Below are positions 39,642 through 49,381 of a stretch of 64,000 bases of DNA, one piece after another. Within the stretch, counting starts at the first letter, position 1, and each line of letters opens with the position of its first letter. The position numbers and the translations under genes were made by a program. This stretch comes from Gammaproteobacteria bacterium 50_400_T64. GTDB lineage: Bacteria; Pseudomonadota; Gammaproteobacteria; Pseudomonadales; Porticoccaceae. Location: assembly GCA_002162755.1 (NCBI GenBank), contig MAAS01000018.1, positions 1-64,000 on the forward strand. Direction: 5' to 3'. The notes beneath the pieces are model-generated. The model saw nothing but the letters and a program-made list of their open reading frames with translations, was not told the origin of the DNA and did no database searches.

Positions 39642-39680
39642 AAAAACGCCCGGCCTGAAATGTTAATTCAGAACGGGCGT
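39642..39680 (-). terminator. Terminator of the DEAD-box helicase gene
   Basis: The stem ACGCCCGGCCTGAA / TTCAGAACGGGCGT has two central mismatches and a 7-base loop. On the minus strand it is followed by GUUUUUAUUU, so it mainly ends the helicase transcript. The plus-strand side lacks a clean T tract. Confidence 0.75.
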
Positions 39681-39732
39681 TAGTATTATTCAGTGTTGAA
39701 TCCGCCAGTGCTTAAAACACCTGACTCAAAAC

Positions 39733-41118
39733 TTAGTGCTCGATTTTAACCCGCACCAGCATTTCTTCGGGTGGCTGCTCACAATTGAGTTTGTCACCGA
39801 GTAGAGCTTCAATCGGCTCCAGTAAAAAGGCATCATCCTCACAGGCAAAGCTAATAGAAGTCCCTGTTTTACCAGCACGACCGGTGCGACCAATGCGGTG
39901 CACGTAGTCTTCCGCTTCTTCCGGCAAGGTGAAATTAACCACGTGGCTGATGCCATCGATATGAATGCCGCGTCCGGCAACATCAGTCGCTACCAGCACC
40001 TTGATTTTTCCCGACTTGAAATCTTCCAGCGTACGCACACGTTTGTTCTGCGCCACTTCACCGGAGAGCAGGCCAACACTAAAGCCCGCTTTGCCAAGAA
40101 ACTCCTGTAGCCGGCGACACTGGTCGCGACGATTAGCAAAAACTATAACGCTTTCAACGTCCTCACCCCGGAGTAAATTCACCAGTAAGTCACGCTTCTG
40201 ACGTGTTTGGGTGATAAACACTTTTTGTGTAACGGTATCTGTCGCCACACTATCGGGGGCAATCTCGATTTTTATCGGCTTGTGGGTCCACTGCTCTGTC
40301 AGGGTTTCAACCTCAGGCGTGAAGGTCGCTGAGAAAAGCAGGGTTTGACGATGATCATTGCGCGGCGTCTGTCGCACAATACGGCGCACCTGGGGGATGA
40401 AACCCATATCGAGCATGCGATCAGCTTCATCAATGACCAGTACTTCGACGCGGTCGAGATAGACATCATTACTGCCACAGAAATCCATCAAACGACCCGG
40501 TGTTGCCACCAGAATATCGCAGTGCTTTTCGTGTAAATGACGACGCTGTTTGTCGTAATCCATGCCGCCCACCAGGGTGTGAACATGGAGGTCTGAGTAC
40601 TTGCTCAGGGTGCGCGCATCTTCGGCAATCTGCATCACCAGCTCGCGGGTCGGCGCAATGATCAACGAACGAGCTTCGCCAGCAAAGCGCTCATGCTCAA
40701 TGGGGTTCTTCAGCAGGTCATCAATAATAGCGACCAAAAATGCCGCTGTTTTACCCGTGCCGGTCTGCGCCTTGCCGACCACATCGTGGCCGCGCAGGGT
40801 CAGGGGCAATGAACGGGCCTGAATCGGCGAGCAATATTGAAAGCCAGTATCGGCAATCGCATGCATCAAAGTATCGGGAAGATCGAGATCGTGAAAGCGC
40901 ACTTTGCCTTCAGCGGGCTCGACTTTGAAGTGCGAGACTTTCCAGCTGGACGCGTTTCGATTGCGACCACCACGGCCACCGCGTCCTCGCCGGCGGCGCG
41001 TCGACTGGGGCTTATCACCACTCTGCTCGCTGCTGCCTGCGTTGCCTTCGGATTGATTTGCAGAAGCCTGTGGCTTCTCGCTGCTGCTCTGGGGACTTGC
41101 TTGTTTTTCTTCGCTCAT
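39733..41118 (-). CDS. rhlB: ATP-dependent DEAD-box RNA helicase, RhlB-like
   Basis: A 461-residue helicase with a basic, Arg/Gly-rich N-terminal tail (about 35-58) and the full motif set: Q motif, AQTGTGKT (motif I), [22 protein letters not shown] (DEAD), LFSATF (SAT), [10 protein letters not shown] and [10 protein letters not shown]. The helicase core is complete. RhlB partners with RNase E in the degradosome, but RhlE-like roles in ribosome assembly or cold growth are equally compatible; the rhlB symbol is tentative. The ATG is preceded only by a weak CAGG. Confidence 0.88.
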   Translation of the reverse strand: MSEEKQASPQSSSEKPQASANQSEGNAGSSEQSGDKPQSTRRRRGRGGRGGRNRNASSWKVSHFKVEPAEGKVRFHDLDLPDTLMHAIADTGFQYCSPIQARSLPLTLRGHDVVGKAQTGTGKTAAFLVAIIDDLLKNPIEHERFAGEARSLIIAPTRELVMQIAEDARTLSKYSDLHVHTLVGGMDYDKQRRHLHEKHCDILVATPGRLMDFCGSNDVYLDRVEVLVIDEADRMLDMGFIPQVRRIVRQTPRNDHRQTLLFSATFTPEVETLTEQWTHKPIKIEIAPDSVATDTVTQKVFITQTRQKRDLLVNLLRGEDVESVIVFANRRDQCRRLQEFLGKAGFSVGLLSGEVAQNKRVRTLEDFKSGKIKVLVATDVAGRGIHIDGISHVVNFTLPEEAEDYVHRIGRTGRAGKTGTSISFACEDDAFLLEPIEALLGDKLNCEQPPEEMLVRVKIEH

Positions 41119-41233
41119 GCCTGTGCCGGATAGGGCGCTGACCAAATAGACAGCGCGGGGTGAAAAAGCTGCCGATTATAGCACAGCCTAAAAGCCTTGC
41201 AGGCGGAGTATTCCGTCGACGGCTTAAGAAACA

Positions 41234-41899
41234 CTACACTTCTGTATCGCGCCAAAAATGCCGCTTCAACCAGTAATCCAAACTGACATAACGGCCACCC
41301 CCAGTGAAGAACAGGCTGAGCAGCATAATCAAATACGTCGCGGCAAACTCAATGCCATTATTAAGTACCACAAAAGTCCCTTTTTCCGTCAACCAACTGT
41401 AGTTGCCGTTATCTTTGAGCAGACTTTTCGCCACCGCGACACGCCGCCCCACTTCTTCGCTATTCTCAAGGCTGCGCTGAGCGGCGGGGATACCCACATC
41501 GGCAAGAATTTTTGCGGTGCTAGTCTCGGGATTGCCCGGTGCAATGGCGAACCAGCCGTGTTGCCAGTGCACGGTCATCATCGCCACCGCCATGGAGATA
41601 ATCAGAGGTACAGCAAACCAGCGCACGGCTAAACCAATGAGTAATGCCACACCACCGATTAGCTCTGCAAAGATAGCGAGCCCAACCATTAGCGCCGGTG
41701 CGGGCAAACCCAGACCCCAGTCGGCATTGCCAAACCAGGCGACCATATCTTCGTAGTTATGCAGTTTGTGCAAACCGGCGGCAATCATTATTGGCGCTAA
41801 ATAGAGGCGCAATAACAACGGCGGCAGGCCGTCGAGCCATTTAATGCGATCAAAAATGGCGTCGTGCAGAATGGTATAAAACAGTGCCAGCTTGCCCAT
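41234..41899 (-). CDS. DoxX family membrane protein
   Basis: A 221-residue protein with four hydrophobic segments and the DoxX-type pattern LRLYLAPIMIAAGLHKL...FAELIGGVALLIGLAVRW. The insert between helices 3 and 4 (about 112-180) is long and polar. DoxX-like proteins are associated with thiosulfate:quinone oxidoreductases, redox stress and small-molecule export, but this subgroup has no settled function. It stands alone between the helicase and the glutamate-synthase-like gene. Confidence 0.8.
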   Translation of the reverse strand: MGKLALFYTILHDAIFDRIKWLDGLPPLLLRLYLAPIMIAAGLHKLHNYEDMVAWFGNADWGLGLPAPALMVGLAIFAELIGGVALLIGLAVRWFAVPLIISMAVAMMTVHWQHGWFAIAPGNPETSTAKILADVGIPAAQRSLENSEEVGRRVAVAKSLLKDNGNYSWLTEKGTFVVLNNGIEFAATYLIMLLSLFFTGGGRYVSLDYWLKRHFWRDTEV

Positions 41900-42013
41900 G
41901 ACGAGACTCTCTTATGCTGTGTGAACTAAACGTTGGCAATTTAGAGAAGCGAACGCTGAAAAAATTCCCCAGTAATTTCAAGCAGAGACAATACTACTTT
42001 TAAAACACCCCAT

Positions 42014-43543
42014 TTATTCTTCCGATGATGTTGAAAACAGTGGATTCTGTTCCGCCTGTTTGCGATATAAAACATCCAGCGGCACCGACTGTCCGAGCTC
42101 GGTAACAATGCGCGCATGGCGGCGATTGAGCTGCCTTGGCTCTCGCACCCCACAGGAATGGGCAATAGTGCCGACTTCCATTTCCATATTCGCCACGTAG
42201 CTGGCGACGCGAGTGGCTTTATCGGTAGGATCGAGCCCCTTCTGAAGGTCTTTATCGTGGGTGGTAACACCGGTGGGGCAGGTGTTTTTATTGCATTGCA
42301 TCGCTTGAATACAACCCAGAGCAAACATAAAGCCACGGGCTGAAACAACAAAGTCTGCGCCCGCACACAAGGCCCAGGCAACATCGACGGGAGTGATTAA
42401 CTTACCGGCAGCAATCACACGTATCCTGTCTCGCAAACCATGCTCAAGCAGCCTGTCACTCACCAGAGGTAAGGTTTCGCGAATACTCAAACCGGCACTA
42501 TCGAGCAAACTCTGTGGCGCGGCACCCGTACCGCCATCGCCACTATCGAGGGTAATAAAATCAGGGGCAAATTGTTCGACACCCCTCACCTTAATCGCCT
42601 CGCACAGCTCGTCAAAAAAACTACTGCCACCCACCACCAGCTTGAAACCCACGGGCTTACCGGTGAGTTCTCGCACATGAGCTAGCGTGGTTAGCAACTG
42701 GTCAACACTGCGAATATCGGCGTGGCCATTGGGGCTAATGGAATCTTCACCCATTGGAATACCCCGGGTCATGGCAATCACTTCGGTGACTTTAATACCT
42801 GGCAGAATACCGCCCTTGCCCGGCTTTGCGCCCTGGCTAATCTTGATTTCAAACATTTTGACCTGGGCATGGGACGCTATGGCGAGAAGCTTTTCGTCGT
42901 CTAGCTTGCCCGCATCATCGCGCACACCGTATTTTGCGGTGCCGATCTGAAAAACAATATCGCCACCCCCTTCCAGATGGTGTGGCGATAGCCCGCCCTC
43001 ACCCGTATTTATCCAGCAACCCGCCTGCGCCGCCCCGCGTGACAGGGCACTCACAGCCGGTTGAGAGATAGCGCCAAAACTCATCGCCGAAACGTTAAAA
43101 AAGGATGATGCTTTAAACGGCTGCTGACAATGAGGACCAATGATCATGGCCTGTGGTGCCGCATAGTCCTCAGCCAAAGTGGGGAAGGGATGGGTAACGA
43201 ATAACACCGCCCCGGGCTCGCTAATACTTTTAGTCGAGCCGAAAGCCACAGTGCCATCGACATTTTTTGCCGCACGATAAACCCACGAGCGCCTGGCGCG
43301 ATTAAAGGGCATCTCCTCTCTATCCATCGCGAAAAAGTATTGCCGAAAAAACTCACCGAGCGTTTCAAAAAAATAACGGAAGCGGCCAACGACAGGGAAG
43401 TTGCGGCGAATGGCATGTTTTGTCTGACGTGAGTCAACAACATACATGTAGGCAATACAAAGGACACCAATGCCCAGCAAAAGAATCAGTAAATCGACAA
43501 AAACTTCCAACAAGAATAAAGAATTCACCTCGAAACCACCCAT
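42014..43543 (-). CDS. Membrane-anchored FMN-binding glutamate-synthase-like protein
   Basis: A 509-residue protein whose main part (about 95-500) is the GltS FMN/Fe-S domain of glutamate synthase: SAMSFGAIS, NTGEGGLSPHH, KISQGAKPGKGG, LDSGDGGTGAAP, and the 3Fe-4S ligands in GCIQAMQCNKNTCPTG. There is no N-terminal glutaminase domain. Instead residues about 8-35 form a membrane helix (LFLLEVFVDLLILLLGIGVLCI). AGGAGG is 7 bases before the ATG. Stand-alone GltS-like proteins may be ammonia-dependent or act on other compounds; the electron donor is unknown. Confidence 0.9.
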   Translation of the reverse strand: MGGFEVNSLFLLEVFVDLLILLLGIGVLCIAYMYVVDSRQTKHAIRRNFPVVGRFRYFFETLGEFFRQYFFAMDREEMPFNRARRSWVYRAAKNVDGTVAFGSTKSISEPGAVLFVTHPFPTLAEDYAAPQAMIIGPHCQQPFKASSFFNVSAMSFGAISQPAVSALSRGAAQAGCWINTGEGGLSPHHLEGGGDIVFQIGTAKYGVRDDAGKLDDEKLLAIASHAQVKMFEIKISQGAKPGKGGILPGIKVTEVIAMTRGIPMGEDSISPNGHADIRSVDQLLTTLAHVRELTGKPVGFKLVVGGSSFFDELCEAIKVRGVEQFAPDFITLDSGDGGTGAAPQSLLDSAGLSIRETLPLVSDRLLEHGLRDRIRVIAAGKLITPVDVAWALCAGADFVVSARGFMFALGCIQAMQCNKNTCPTGVTTHDKDLQKGLDPTDKATRVASYVANMEMEVGTIAHSCGVREPRQLNRRHARIVTELGQSVPLDVLYRKQAEQNPLFSTSSEE

Positions 43544-43606
43544 ACACAAACCTCCTGTAAATCACCTGTCTCTACGCCAGGTGTCATTGCCACAACAACT
43601 GCTATA

Positions 43607-43638
43607 AAAATAAAAACACCCTCGTTAACCCCGAGGGT
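43607..43638 (-). terminator. Terminator-like hairpin in the leader of the glutamate-synthase-like gene
   Basis: The inverted repeat ACCCTCG / CGAGGGT (43618-43638) has a 7-base loop and is followed on the minus strand by GUUUUUAUUUUUAU. It ends 60-75 bases upstream of the glutamate-synthase-like start, with a second small hairpin (CACCT...AGGTG, 43563-43583) after it. As no minus-strand gene lies just upstream, it is either an attenuator for this gene or a stop for antisense transcripts of the MATE gene. Confidence 0.6.
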
Positions 43639-43700
43639 ATATCTCACTGTTAACATATCCTTAATGCAGATAATAACGCCTTTTCACGACAAAATGAGCT

Positions 43701-45083
43701 ATGCCGCCTCTTACTTTTATCGATAGTACCTTCACCGCCAATAGCGTCCGGATGTTAAAACTCGCACTGCCCATTACAGTTGGGCAGCTAGCCATCGTCG
43801 GCATGAGTGTGACTGACATTGTTATTGCCGGACGCCTCAGCACTAACGATCTGGCCGCTGTCACACTGGGCAGCACCGTATTTAACCTTTCTATTATGCT
43901 GGCACTCGGCATTATTCTCGGCAACGGCCCGATTATTGGGCAGCTGTTCAGCGCAGGGAAAACCGATGCCTTAAGAGGGCAATTTCAAAACTGCCTGTGG
44001 CTATGCCTGCCTCTGGGCTTGCTCTGTAGTATTTTTATCGTCGCAGGCATCGTGCTCTTACCTCGGCTCGACAGCCCTGCAGAAATAACAGGCATTGCCA
44101 CCCGCTATTTATTACCAATGATCGGCAGTGCTTTTCTACTGCCCTATATTATGGCTTTTCGCACCACCTTCGAAAGCATGGGGCAAGCCCGTACGGCGAT
44201 GGTTTTTAACCTCTCAGGCTTTGTCATCAACATCCCCCTCGACTACGCCCTGGTGATGGGCGACTGGGGTCTGCCCGCACTCGGCGGTGCGGGCTGTGGC
44301 TGGGCAACATTTTGCATCTCCTTTTTAATCGTCGCTGGCGAAGCGCTCTACGCCCGCCGAGCGAGCACCTTGCATGCCTATCAATTATTGGGATCACGAC
44401 AGGCCATTGATATTCAACGGCTTAAAGAAACCTTGCGCATCGGCCTGCCCATTGGCGGCGCGATACTGGCAGAAGGCGGCTTCTTCCTGCTGATTCCACT
44501 ATTGGTCGCCCACCTGGGGGCCGTTACCGTCAGTGGTCATTCGGTCGCCATCTCTTTTGACTGGATGATGTTTATGGTGCCGATGGGTATTTCACAGGCC
44601 ATTTCAATACTCGTTGCCCATGAAATGGGCCTGCAACGACCCCAACAAGCGCAACGTATTTGTGCCACTGGACTTGGACTAACCTCGGTGATCGCCCTTT
44701 GTCAGGGTGCTTTTGTACTGCTATTTCGCGAACAAATTGCCGCCCTGTTTAGCCCCGACCTTGCTGTGCAGGAACTGGCCGCATCACTGCTGGTTTACGC
44801 AGCCATCTTTCGCGTATTTGATGCCATCAATATCGGCGGCAATGGTGCTCTTCGCGGCTATAAAGATACCCATATCACTTTGGTTTTAGCCTGCATTGGG
44901 TATTGGTTGGTCGGCTTTCCCCTTGCCTACTCTCTGGCGCTAAGTGATTTTTGGGGGCCAGCACTGGGCGTCGAAGGCTTTTGGATCGGTATTGTTATAG
45001 CCCTGGTTTTGACCGCTAGCTTGACCAGCACACGCGTCTATTTCACCTCTCGAAGGGCCGTGTTAAAATCAAATACAGCGTAA
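43701..45083 (+). CDS. MATE family multidrug/toxin efflux transporter
   Basis: A 460-residue inner-membrane protein with about twelve helices in two repeats, as in NorM-type exporters driven by sodium or proton gradients. The N-terminal stretch LALPITVGQLAIVGMSVTDIVIAG and the LAVQE/GGNGALRGYKDT region are characteristic. The ATG has only a weak ribosome site. It is divergent from the glutamate-synthase-like gene. The substrate is unknown. Confidence 0.92.
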   Translation: MPPLTFIDSTFTANSVRMLKLALPITVGQLAIVGMSVTDIVIAGRLSTNDLAAVTLGSTVFNLSIMLALGIILGNGPIIGQLFSAGKTDALRGQFQNCLWLCLPLGLLCSIFIVAGIVLLPRLDSPAEITGIATRYLLPMIGSAFLLPYIMAFRTTFESMGQARTAMVFNLSGFVINIPLDYALVMGDWGLPALGGAGCGWATFCISFLIVAGEALYARRASTLHAYQLLGSRQAIDIQRLKETLRIGLPIGGAILAEGGFFLLIPLLVAHLGAVTVSGHSVAISFDWMMFMVPMGISQAISILVAHEMGLQRPQQAQRICATGLGLTSVIALCQGAFVLLFREQIAALFSPDLAVQELAASLLVYAAIFRVFDAINIGGNGALRGYKDTHITLVLACIGYWLVGFPLAYSLALSDFWGPALGVEGFWIGIVIALVLTASLTSTRVYFTSRRAVLKSNTA

Positions 45084-45229
45084 GCTATTCACGCAAGTAA
45101 TATTGAGACTTGGCACGACAAGGAAATTGCTTAATATACCGCCTGCTCCACGGGATCGATAATCACTACACGCGATGAGGTTATATTCCATTAAGGCTCG
45201 CCTTTTTTTCAACTATCAGAGGCTTCAGG

Positions 45230-45610
45230 GTGAATCAACGTAACTCCCTTTCTTCCCTGCAGGATAATCAACTGCACCGGGCACCACGCACAGCCTACAC
45301 CGCACTGGCCAAGGTCTACGATATTGTTAATCAATCCACTATTGGTTATATCGCTGATGTCTCCACTAATGGCTTCATGATTTTTTCCAGCCTTGACCTG
45401 CCCGTCGACCAACGACGTTTGGTTTCCGTCGACCTACCCCACCCCAGCAAAGGCCCAACCACTATTCAGCTCGGCCTTCGTGTCGTCTGGAGTAAGCCAG
45501 ACAAGCGCAATAACCATCTGCAAGCTGTCGGCTGTGAAATTATGGCAATTGAGCCTGGCGCCAAATTGAATTTGCTACGCTCATCCATCGCCTATAGCTA
45601 CAAAGTCTAG
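45230..45610 (+). CDS. PilZ domain protein
   Basis: A 126-residue protein that looks like a stand-alone PilZ domain, the usual c-di-GMP receptor. The DVSTNG motif (D/N-x-S-x-x-G) is intact. The upstream arginine motif is imperfect (HRAPRTAY instead of RxxxR), so binding is not assured. A later VVWSKPD strand and AVGCEIMAIEP are typical. The start is GTG, 7 bases after AGAGG. A bidirectional terminator lies further downstream. Confidence 0.8.
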   Translation: MNQRNSLSSLQDNQLHRAPRTAYTALAKVYDIVNQSTIGYIADVSTNGFMIFSSLDLPVDQRRLVSVDLPHPSKGPTTIQLGLRVVWSKPDKRNNHLQAVGCEIMAIEPGAKLNLLRSSIAYSYKV

Positions 45611-46045
45611 CGATCACAAAAAGCTTGAACTGAGGACTCACTCGAGCCGACAGCGAAAACACCTGCCGTTAACGATTAAAAACCAAGGTCTAAGAACCAA
45701 CGTCCAGTGGTCTACAAAGTCTGGAGCGGAGACCCCATCATCAGTGGCGACAAACTACGCAAGGAGTCAGCGGCTCCACCCTTATTAATACCTTTTAGAT
45801 CGATATCCCCGGGCCCGAACAGAACGCCGTACTTATTCGCACCACTCAGATAAATCCCATACATTTAAAACCACAAACTCAGTCTGATTAAGGAAGAAAT
45901 CGACCCCTATTCGTGCCGACTCTTACGTCACAGTGATGGTTAAAATCCAGTCCCAAAGCACAAAAAAGGCCGGGGCTATTGATCAGCACCGGCCTTTTTC
46001 ATTAGCCCCGAAAAGAAGAGCTTAAGGAAGAAATCACGCCATTAT
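45611..46045. other. Intergenic region (435 bases) with a possible gene remnant and terminator
   Basis: A minus-strand frame at 45712-45864 encodes 50 residues that read like real protein (YGIYLSGANKYGVLFGPG), but a stop sits directly before its ATG and there is no ribosome site, so it may be the decayed tail of a gene. A terminator follows at 45962-45999. The rest shows nothing recognisable. Confidence 0.45.
45962..45999. terminator. Bidirectional terminator
   Basis: The arms AAAAAAGGCCGG / CCGGCCTTTTT have a 15-base loop. They lie between the convergent PilZ and SDR genes and carry A and T runs on both sides, so they should act on both strands. Confidence 0.9.
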
Positions 46046-46795
46046 TTATTGCGCGCCCCAACCCCCATCAACCACAAATTCTGCACCGGTGATAAACCCG
46101 GCTTCGTCCGAACTTAAAAACAATGACATCGTGGCAATATCGATTGGCTTACCGGTTCTCGCCATCGGCGTAGTTTGAACAATTGCTGCCATCTTCTCAT
46201 CGCCCATCGTTTTTGCCAAAGGTGTTTCAATAATACCGGGGTGAACTGAATTAACCCTGACACCCTGCTGAGCATATTCCAGGCCTGCAGATTTTGTCAT
46301 CAAACGCACCGCACCCTTAGCACCGTGGTAAGAAATCATACTCGGAGTGCCGATAATGCCGAACAATGACGAAATGTTAACGATGGCACCGTTACCCGAT
46401 TTTTTCAAAGCGGGCATACAGGCCCTCATGCCCAACCAAACACCGGTTTGGCAAATGGCGACAACACGGTTAAAACCTTCAAGAGTTTCCTCTTCGACAC
46501 CGGTAAAGTTACCGACACCTGCATTGTTAACCAGGGTTGTAATGGCGCCGTATTTATCAACGGTCTGTTTGGCGACATCGGCCCAATCGGACTCACTAGT
46601 GACATCCTGACGAATAAAAATAGCATCACCACCCTCGCCCTGAATCGCGCTGACAACCTTCGCACCGAGCTCTTCCTGCACATCAGTGACCACAACTTTT
46701 GCACCCTCACTGGCAAAAAGGTGGGCATGTGCTTCGCCGATGCCGCTAGCACCGCCGGTAATAATGGCGACTTTACCTTCGAGTCTGTTACCCAT
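46046..46795 (-). CDS. Short-chain dehydrogenase/reductase (hydroxysteroid/cyclic alcohol type)
   Basis: A classical 249-residue SDR: TGGASGIGEAHAHLF cofactor motif, NNAG, and catalytic Ser (NISSLFG), Tyr and Lys (YHGAKG). The Asp after strand 2 (VVVTDVQ) suggests NAD rather than NADP. The ending FITGAEFVVDGG is typical of the family that includes 3-alpha/20-beta-hydroxysteroid and cyclopentanol dehydrogenases. CGGAGAA precedes the ATG. It is 158 bases downstream of the LLM oxidoreductase gene on the same strand, probably in one unit. Confidence 0.9.
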   Translation of the reverse strand: MGNRLEGKVAIITGGASGIGEAHAHLFASEGAKVVVTDVQEELGAKVVSAIQGEGGDAIFIRQDVTSESDWADVAKQTVDKYGAITTLVNNAGVGNFTGVEEETLEGFNRVVAICQTGVWLGMRACMPALKKSGNGAIVNISSLFGIIGTPSMISYHGAKGAVRLMTKSAGLEYAQQGVRVNSVHPGIIETPLAKTMGDEKMAAIVQTTPMARTGKPIDIATMSLFLSSDEAGFITGAEFVVDGGWGAQ

Positions 46796-46953
46796 AATGT
46801 CGTTCTCCGTTTATTATTAAAGAGTGAATTATTTTTCTAGCGCCCACAAAACAATCGCGGGGCGCAGAACTGTCAATCTATTGTCATAGTATGCGTTACC
46901 CATGGCCTGGGCAGCAACCACCCTAATATTTAGGCTCAACCCCAACTAACTAC

Positions 46954-47970
46954 CTAGCCTTTAATAATCACCATCTGCTTAGCCAATACATCTGCAGGCA
47001 AGCTATTTTCTAGCGTGAGCCTATCAACCAGACTCCCGTAACGGGCCTTCATTTTTTCGGCAACCTGCAGGGGCTCGCCAACGACAGCAAAGGTTTCGAG
47101 CATCTCATCGCTAATCAGGCCGGGCATTTTGTCCCAGCCATTATTCTTGGACAGATGATTCAGCTTGGGGTGAAGGTCTTGCCAGTCGTGACATTCCAGC
47201 ACAGTTTTATAGGCCGGGGTCGAGGCATAAAAGGAAATACGATATTTAACCTTTTGCTTACAGGCCTCAAATTCTTCTTCCGTTTCCCCGGTGACCACAA
47301 AGGGCGGCAGGGATATTTCAAAATCACGGCGCGACCGGCCATTTTCGGCAAGGGTCTCGTTAATGCCGGGTAAAAGGCGTTCTTCAATAAATTTTTGCGT
47401 ACTGAAAGTGTGAATAATAATGCCATCGGCATCCTTCGCAGCCGTTTTAATCATCAGGGGGCCAACAGCTGCCATCACAACTTTCGGACGACCGTACTCG
47501 ATATTCTTCGGTGTAAAGTCAGGCGTCATTAAGGTGTGCTGATAGCAATCACCGCGAAAACCCAAAGGCTCATCGTCGTACCAACAATCCCAAATCGCGT
47601 GCAAGGAGCGAATAAACTCACTCATCTGCTTGGCGGGGCCATGCCAGGGCATACCGAAGCGCTTGGTAACGTGGGCTTTGATCTGCGAACCCAAACCCAG
47701 AGTAAAGCGGCCTTTCGAATAGGCGTTTAAATCGTGAGCCGTATACGCCGTAGTCATCGGACTGCGCGCAAATGCCACGGCGATACCCGTGCGTAACTCA
47801 ACTTTCTCGGTCGCATCGGCTCCCATGCCGACAATTAAAAACGGATCATTTTGAATTTCTGCGGTAACAACACCATCAAAGCCCTGGTTTTCAAAGGCCC
47901 TGTACCCTTCTTTTATCGAGCTAATGTCATCCATTTTATCGCCAAAACTAAAACTGCTATCAATTTTCAC
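46954..47970 (-). CDS. F420-type LLM class oxidoreductase
   Basis: A 338-residue luciferase-like enzyme resembling the F420-dependent family described mainly in actinobacteria (TIGR03617-like): EIQNDPFLIVGMGADATEKVELRTGIAVAFARSPM (shortened), GRFTLGLGSQIKAHVTKRFGMPW and GRPKVVMAAVGPLMIKTAAK motifs. Gammaproteobacteria generally lack F420, so FMN is the more likely cofactor here. The start is GTG, 6 bases after GGGGAG. It is divergent from the AraC regulator, with 290 bases between. Confidence 0.87.
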   Translation of the reverse strand: MKIDSSFSFGDKMDDISSIKEGYRAFENQGFDGVVTAEIQNDPFLIVGMGADATEKVELRTGIAVAFARSPMTTAYTAHDLNAYSKGRFTLGLGSQIKAHVTKRFGMPWHGPAKQMSEFIRSLHAIWDCWYDDEPLGFRGDCYQHTLMTPDFTPKNIEYGRPKVVMAAVGPLMIKTAAKDADGIIIHTFSTQKFIEERLLPGINETLAENGRSRRDFEISLPPFVVTGETEEEFEACKQKVKYRISFYASTPAYKTVLECHDWQDLHPKLNHLSKNNGWDKMPGLISDEMLETFAVVGEPLQVAEKMKARYGSLVDRLTLENSLPADVLAKQMVIIKG

Positions 47971-48260
47971 GGCTGACTCCCCTGTTATTTATTAGTCTGT
48001 GTTTAATTGGTTTTCACCCAGTGTACAAAAACATCTGCGAAAAGGCCTAAATGATTGAACAGCGCTTCGCTTTTAACTAACGGAAATAGGCGTTACACAA
48101 CGCCACCCCATCTAGCTAACTGTATTGTCGAAAGAAATTCATCGGTAGATACGCTACACTCCTTTATGAGCGCGGCATATATACCGCACCAAACTGCCGA
48201 ACTCGGGCGCTATACAACAACTATTTATAAACCAGCGACCCACGGAAATTGACATTACCT

Positions 48261-49328
48261 ATGCCTGCTAAAACACCCCCTGCAAATAAGACAGCGACAC
48301 CTCTGGATACGCCAGCCTTAAAAAGCGGGCACCAGGTATCTTCTGCCTATGCAAACCTGGTGTTTAAAACCATGGGGCACAGTGAAGAGGTGGATGCTTG
48401 CTTTGCAAACCATGGTATTAGCCAAGAACAACTGGCAGACCCCAATCAAAAGATTGATTTCGATCCCCTCTGTGACGCCATTTTTGAGCTGATGGAAACT
48501 TTAAACATGCCCGGCGCAGGTTTATCTATTGGCCGACAATTCCATATTTCCAGCCATGGAGCAATGGGCGTCGCAGTCATCAGCAGCGAGACCGTCGGCC
48601 AGGCCCTTCATGATGCGGCCAAGTACTACCACACAGCGATAACCTTTTGCGATATCGAGGTCTACTACGACAAGGACGATGTCATTGTCGAAATCGTAGA
48701 AACTCACAGTAATCCCGACTTCCAGACCGTTGTCGTCGAAGCAATGATGCTAACCATGCAAAATGCATTAGAGTTTGTCGGTGGCAAACCCCTAAGCTCC
48801 TCCAAAGTCATATTCGCCTATCCTCCGCCCGATTACGCCGACGACTACAGTGATTTTTACTCCGGTGAAATCAGCTTTAACGGCGACAAGCACATGATGA
48901 TTTTACCCAAGAGCGTGCTCGACACACGGTGTATTACTGCCGACGTACATATTCACAAGCTCGCCGAAGACCAGCTTCAACAAAAAATGCAGGAGCTACG
49001 CTCCAACAATCTCACCATGTCACACGTACTCGATCTTATGCGTCGCCAGCCCGACAATATGCCGAGCCTTGAAGACCTGGCCAAAGTCTTTAACGTTTCA
49101 TCACGCACCATTATTCGCTACCTGCAGGCTGAAAATACCACTTACCGAAAGCTACGCGATACTGTACACAAACAACTGGCGACTGATGCCCTGCGCAACA
49201 CCGAGCACTCGATAGACGCTATCGCCCTCGACCTCGGCTATCAGGACACCACCAGTTTTCGCCGCGCCTTCAAGCGCTGGTGTAGTTGCTCGCCCTCCGA
49301 ATACCGGAATAATAAGCTACTAGACTAA
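48261..49328 (+). CDS. AraC family transcriptional regulator
   Basis: A 355-residue regulator. The N-terminal 200 residues resemble the arabinose-binding-type domain of OruR-like proteins (FDPLCDAIFELMETLNMPGAG, FHISSHGAMGVAVISSETVGQAL). The C-terminal 90 residues form the double helix-turn-helix: LEDLAKVFNVSSRTIIRYLQ and SIDAIALDLGYQDTTSFRRAFKRW. Such regulators usually activate nearby catabolic genes in response to the substrate. Its position between the LLM/SDR genes and a following SDR makes it the likely controller of this block. The ATG at 48261 is chosen; the ribosome site is poor. Confidence 0.9.
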   Translation: MPAKTPPANKTATPLDTPALKSGHQVSSAYANLVFKTMGHSEEVDACFANHGISQEQLADPNQKIDFDPLCDAIFELMETLNMPGAGLSIGRQFHISSHGAMGVAVISSETVGQALHDAAKYYHTAITFCDIEVYYDKDDVIVEIVETHSNPDFQTVVVEAMMLTMQNALEFVGGKPLSSSKVIFAYPPPDYADDYSDFYSGEISFNGDKHMMILPKSVLDTRCITADVHIHKLAEDQLQQKMQELRSNNLTMSHVLDLMRRQPDNMPSLEDLAKVFNVSSRTIIRYLQAENTTYRKLRDTVHKQLATDALRNTEHSIDAIALDLGYQDTTSFRRAFKRWCSCSPSEYRNNKLLD

Positions 49329-49381
49329 GCGCCGAATTTAAGGGGCAATCGCCCCGATCACTACCAACAAAGGGTAAGTTT

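Noticed and set aside
45113-45135. TTGGCACG...TTGC resembling a sigma-54 promoter upstream of the PilZ gene
   Set aside because: The spacing between the GG and GC doublets is about five bases too long.
48055-48252. A 65-residue plus-strand frame between the LLM and AraC genes
   Set aside because: It lies in a divergent promoter region, lacks a ribosome site and has no protein-like character.
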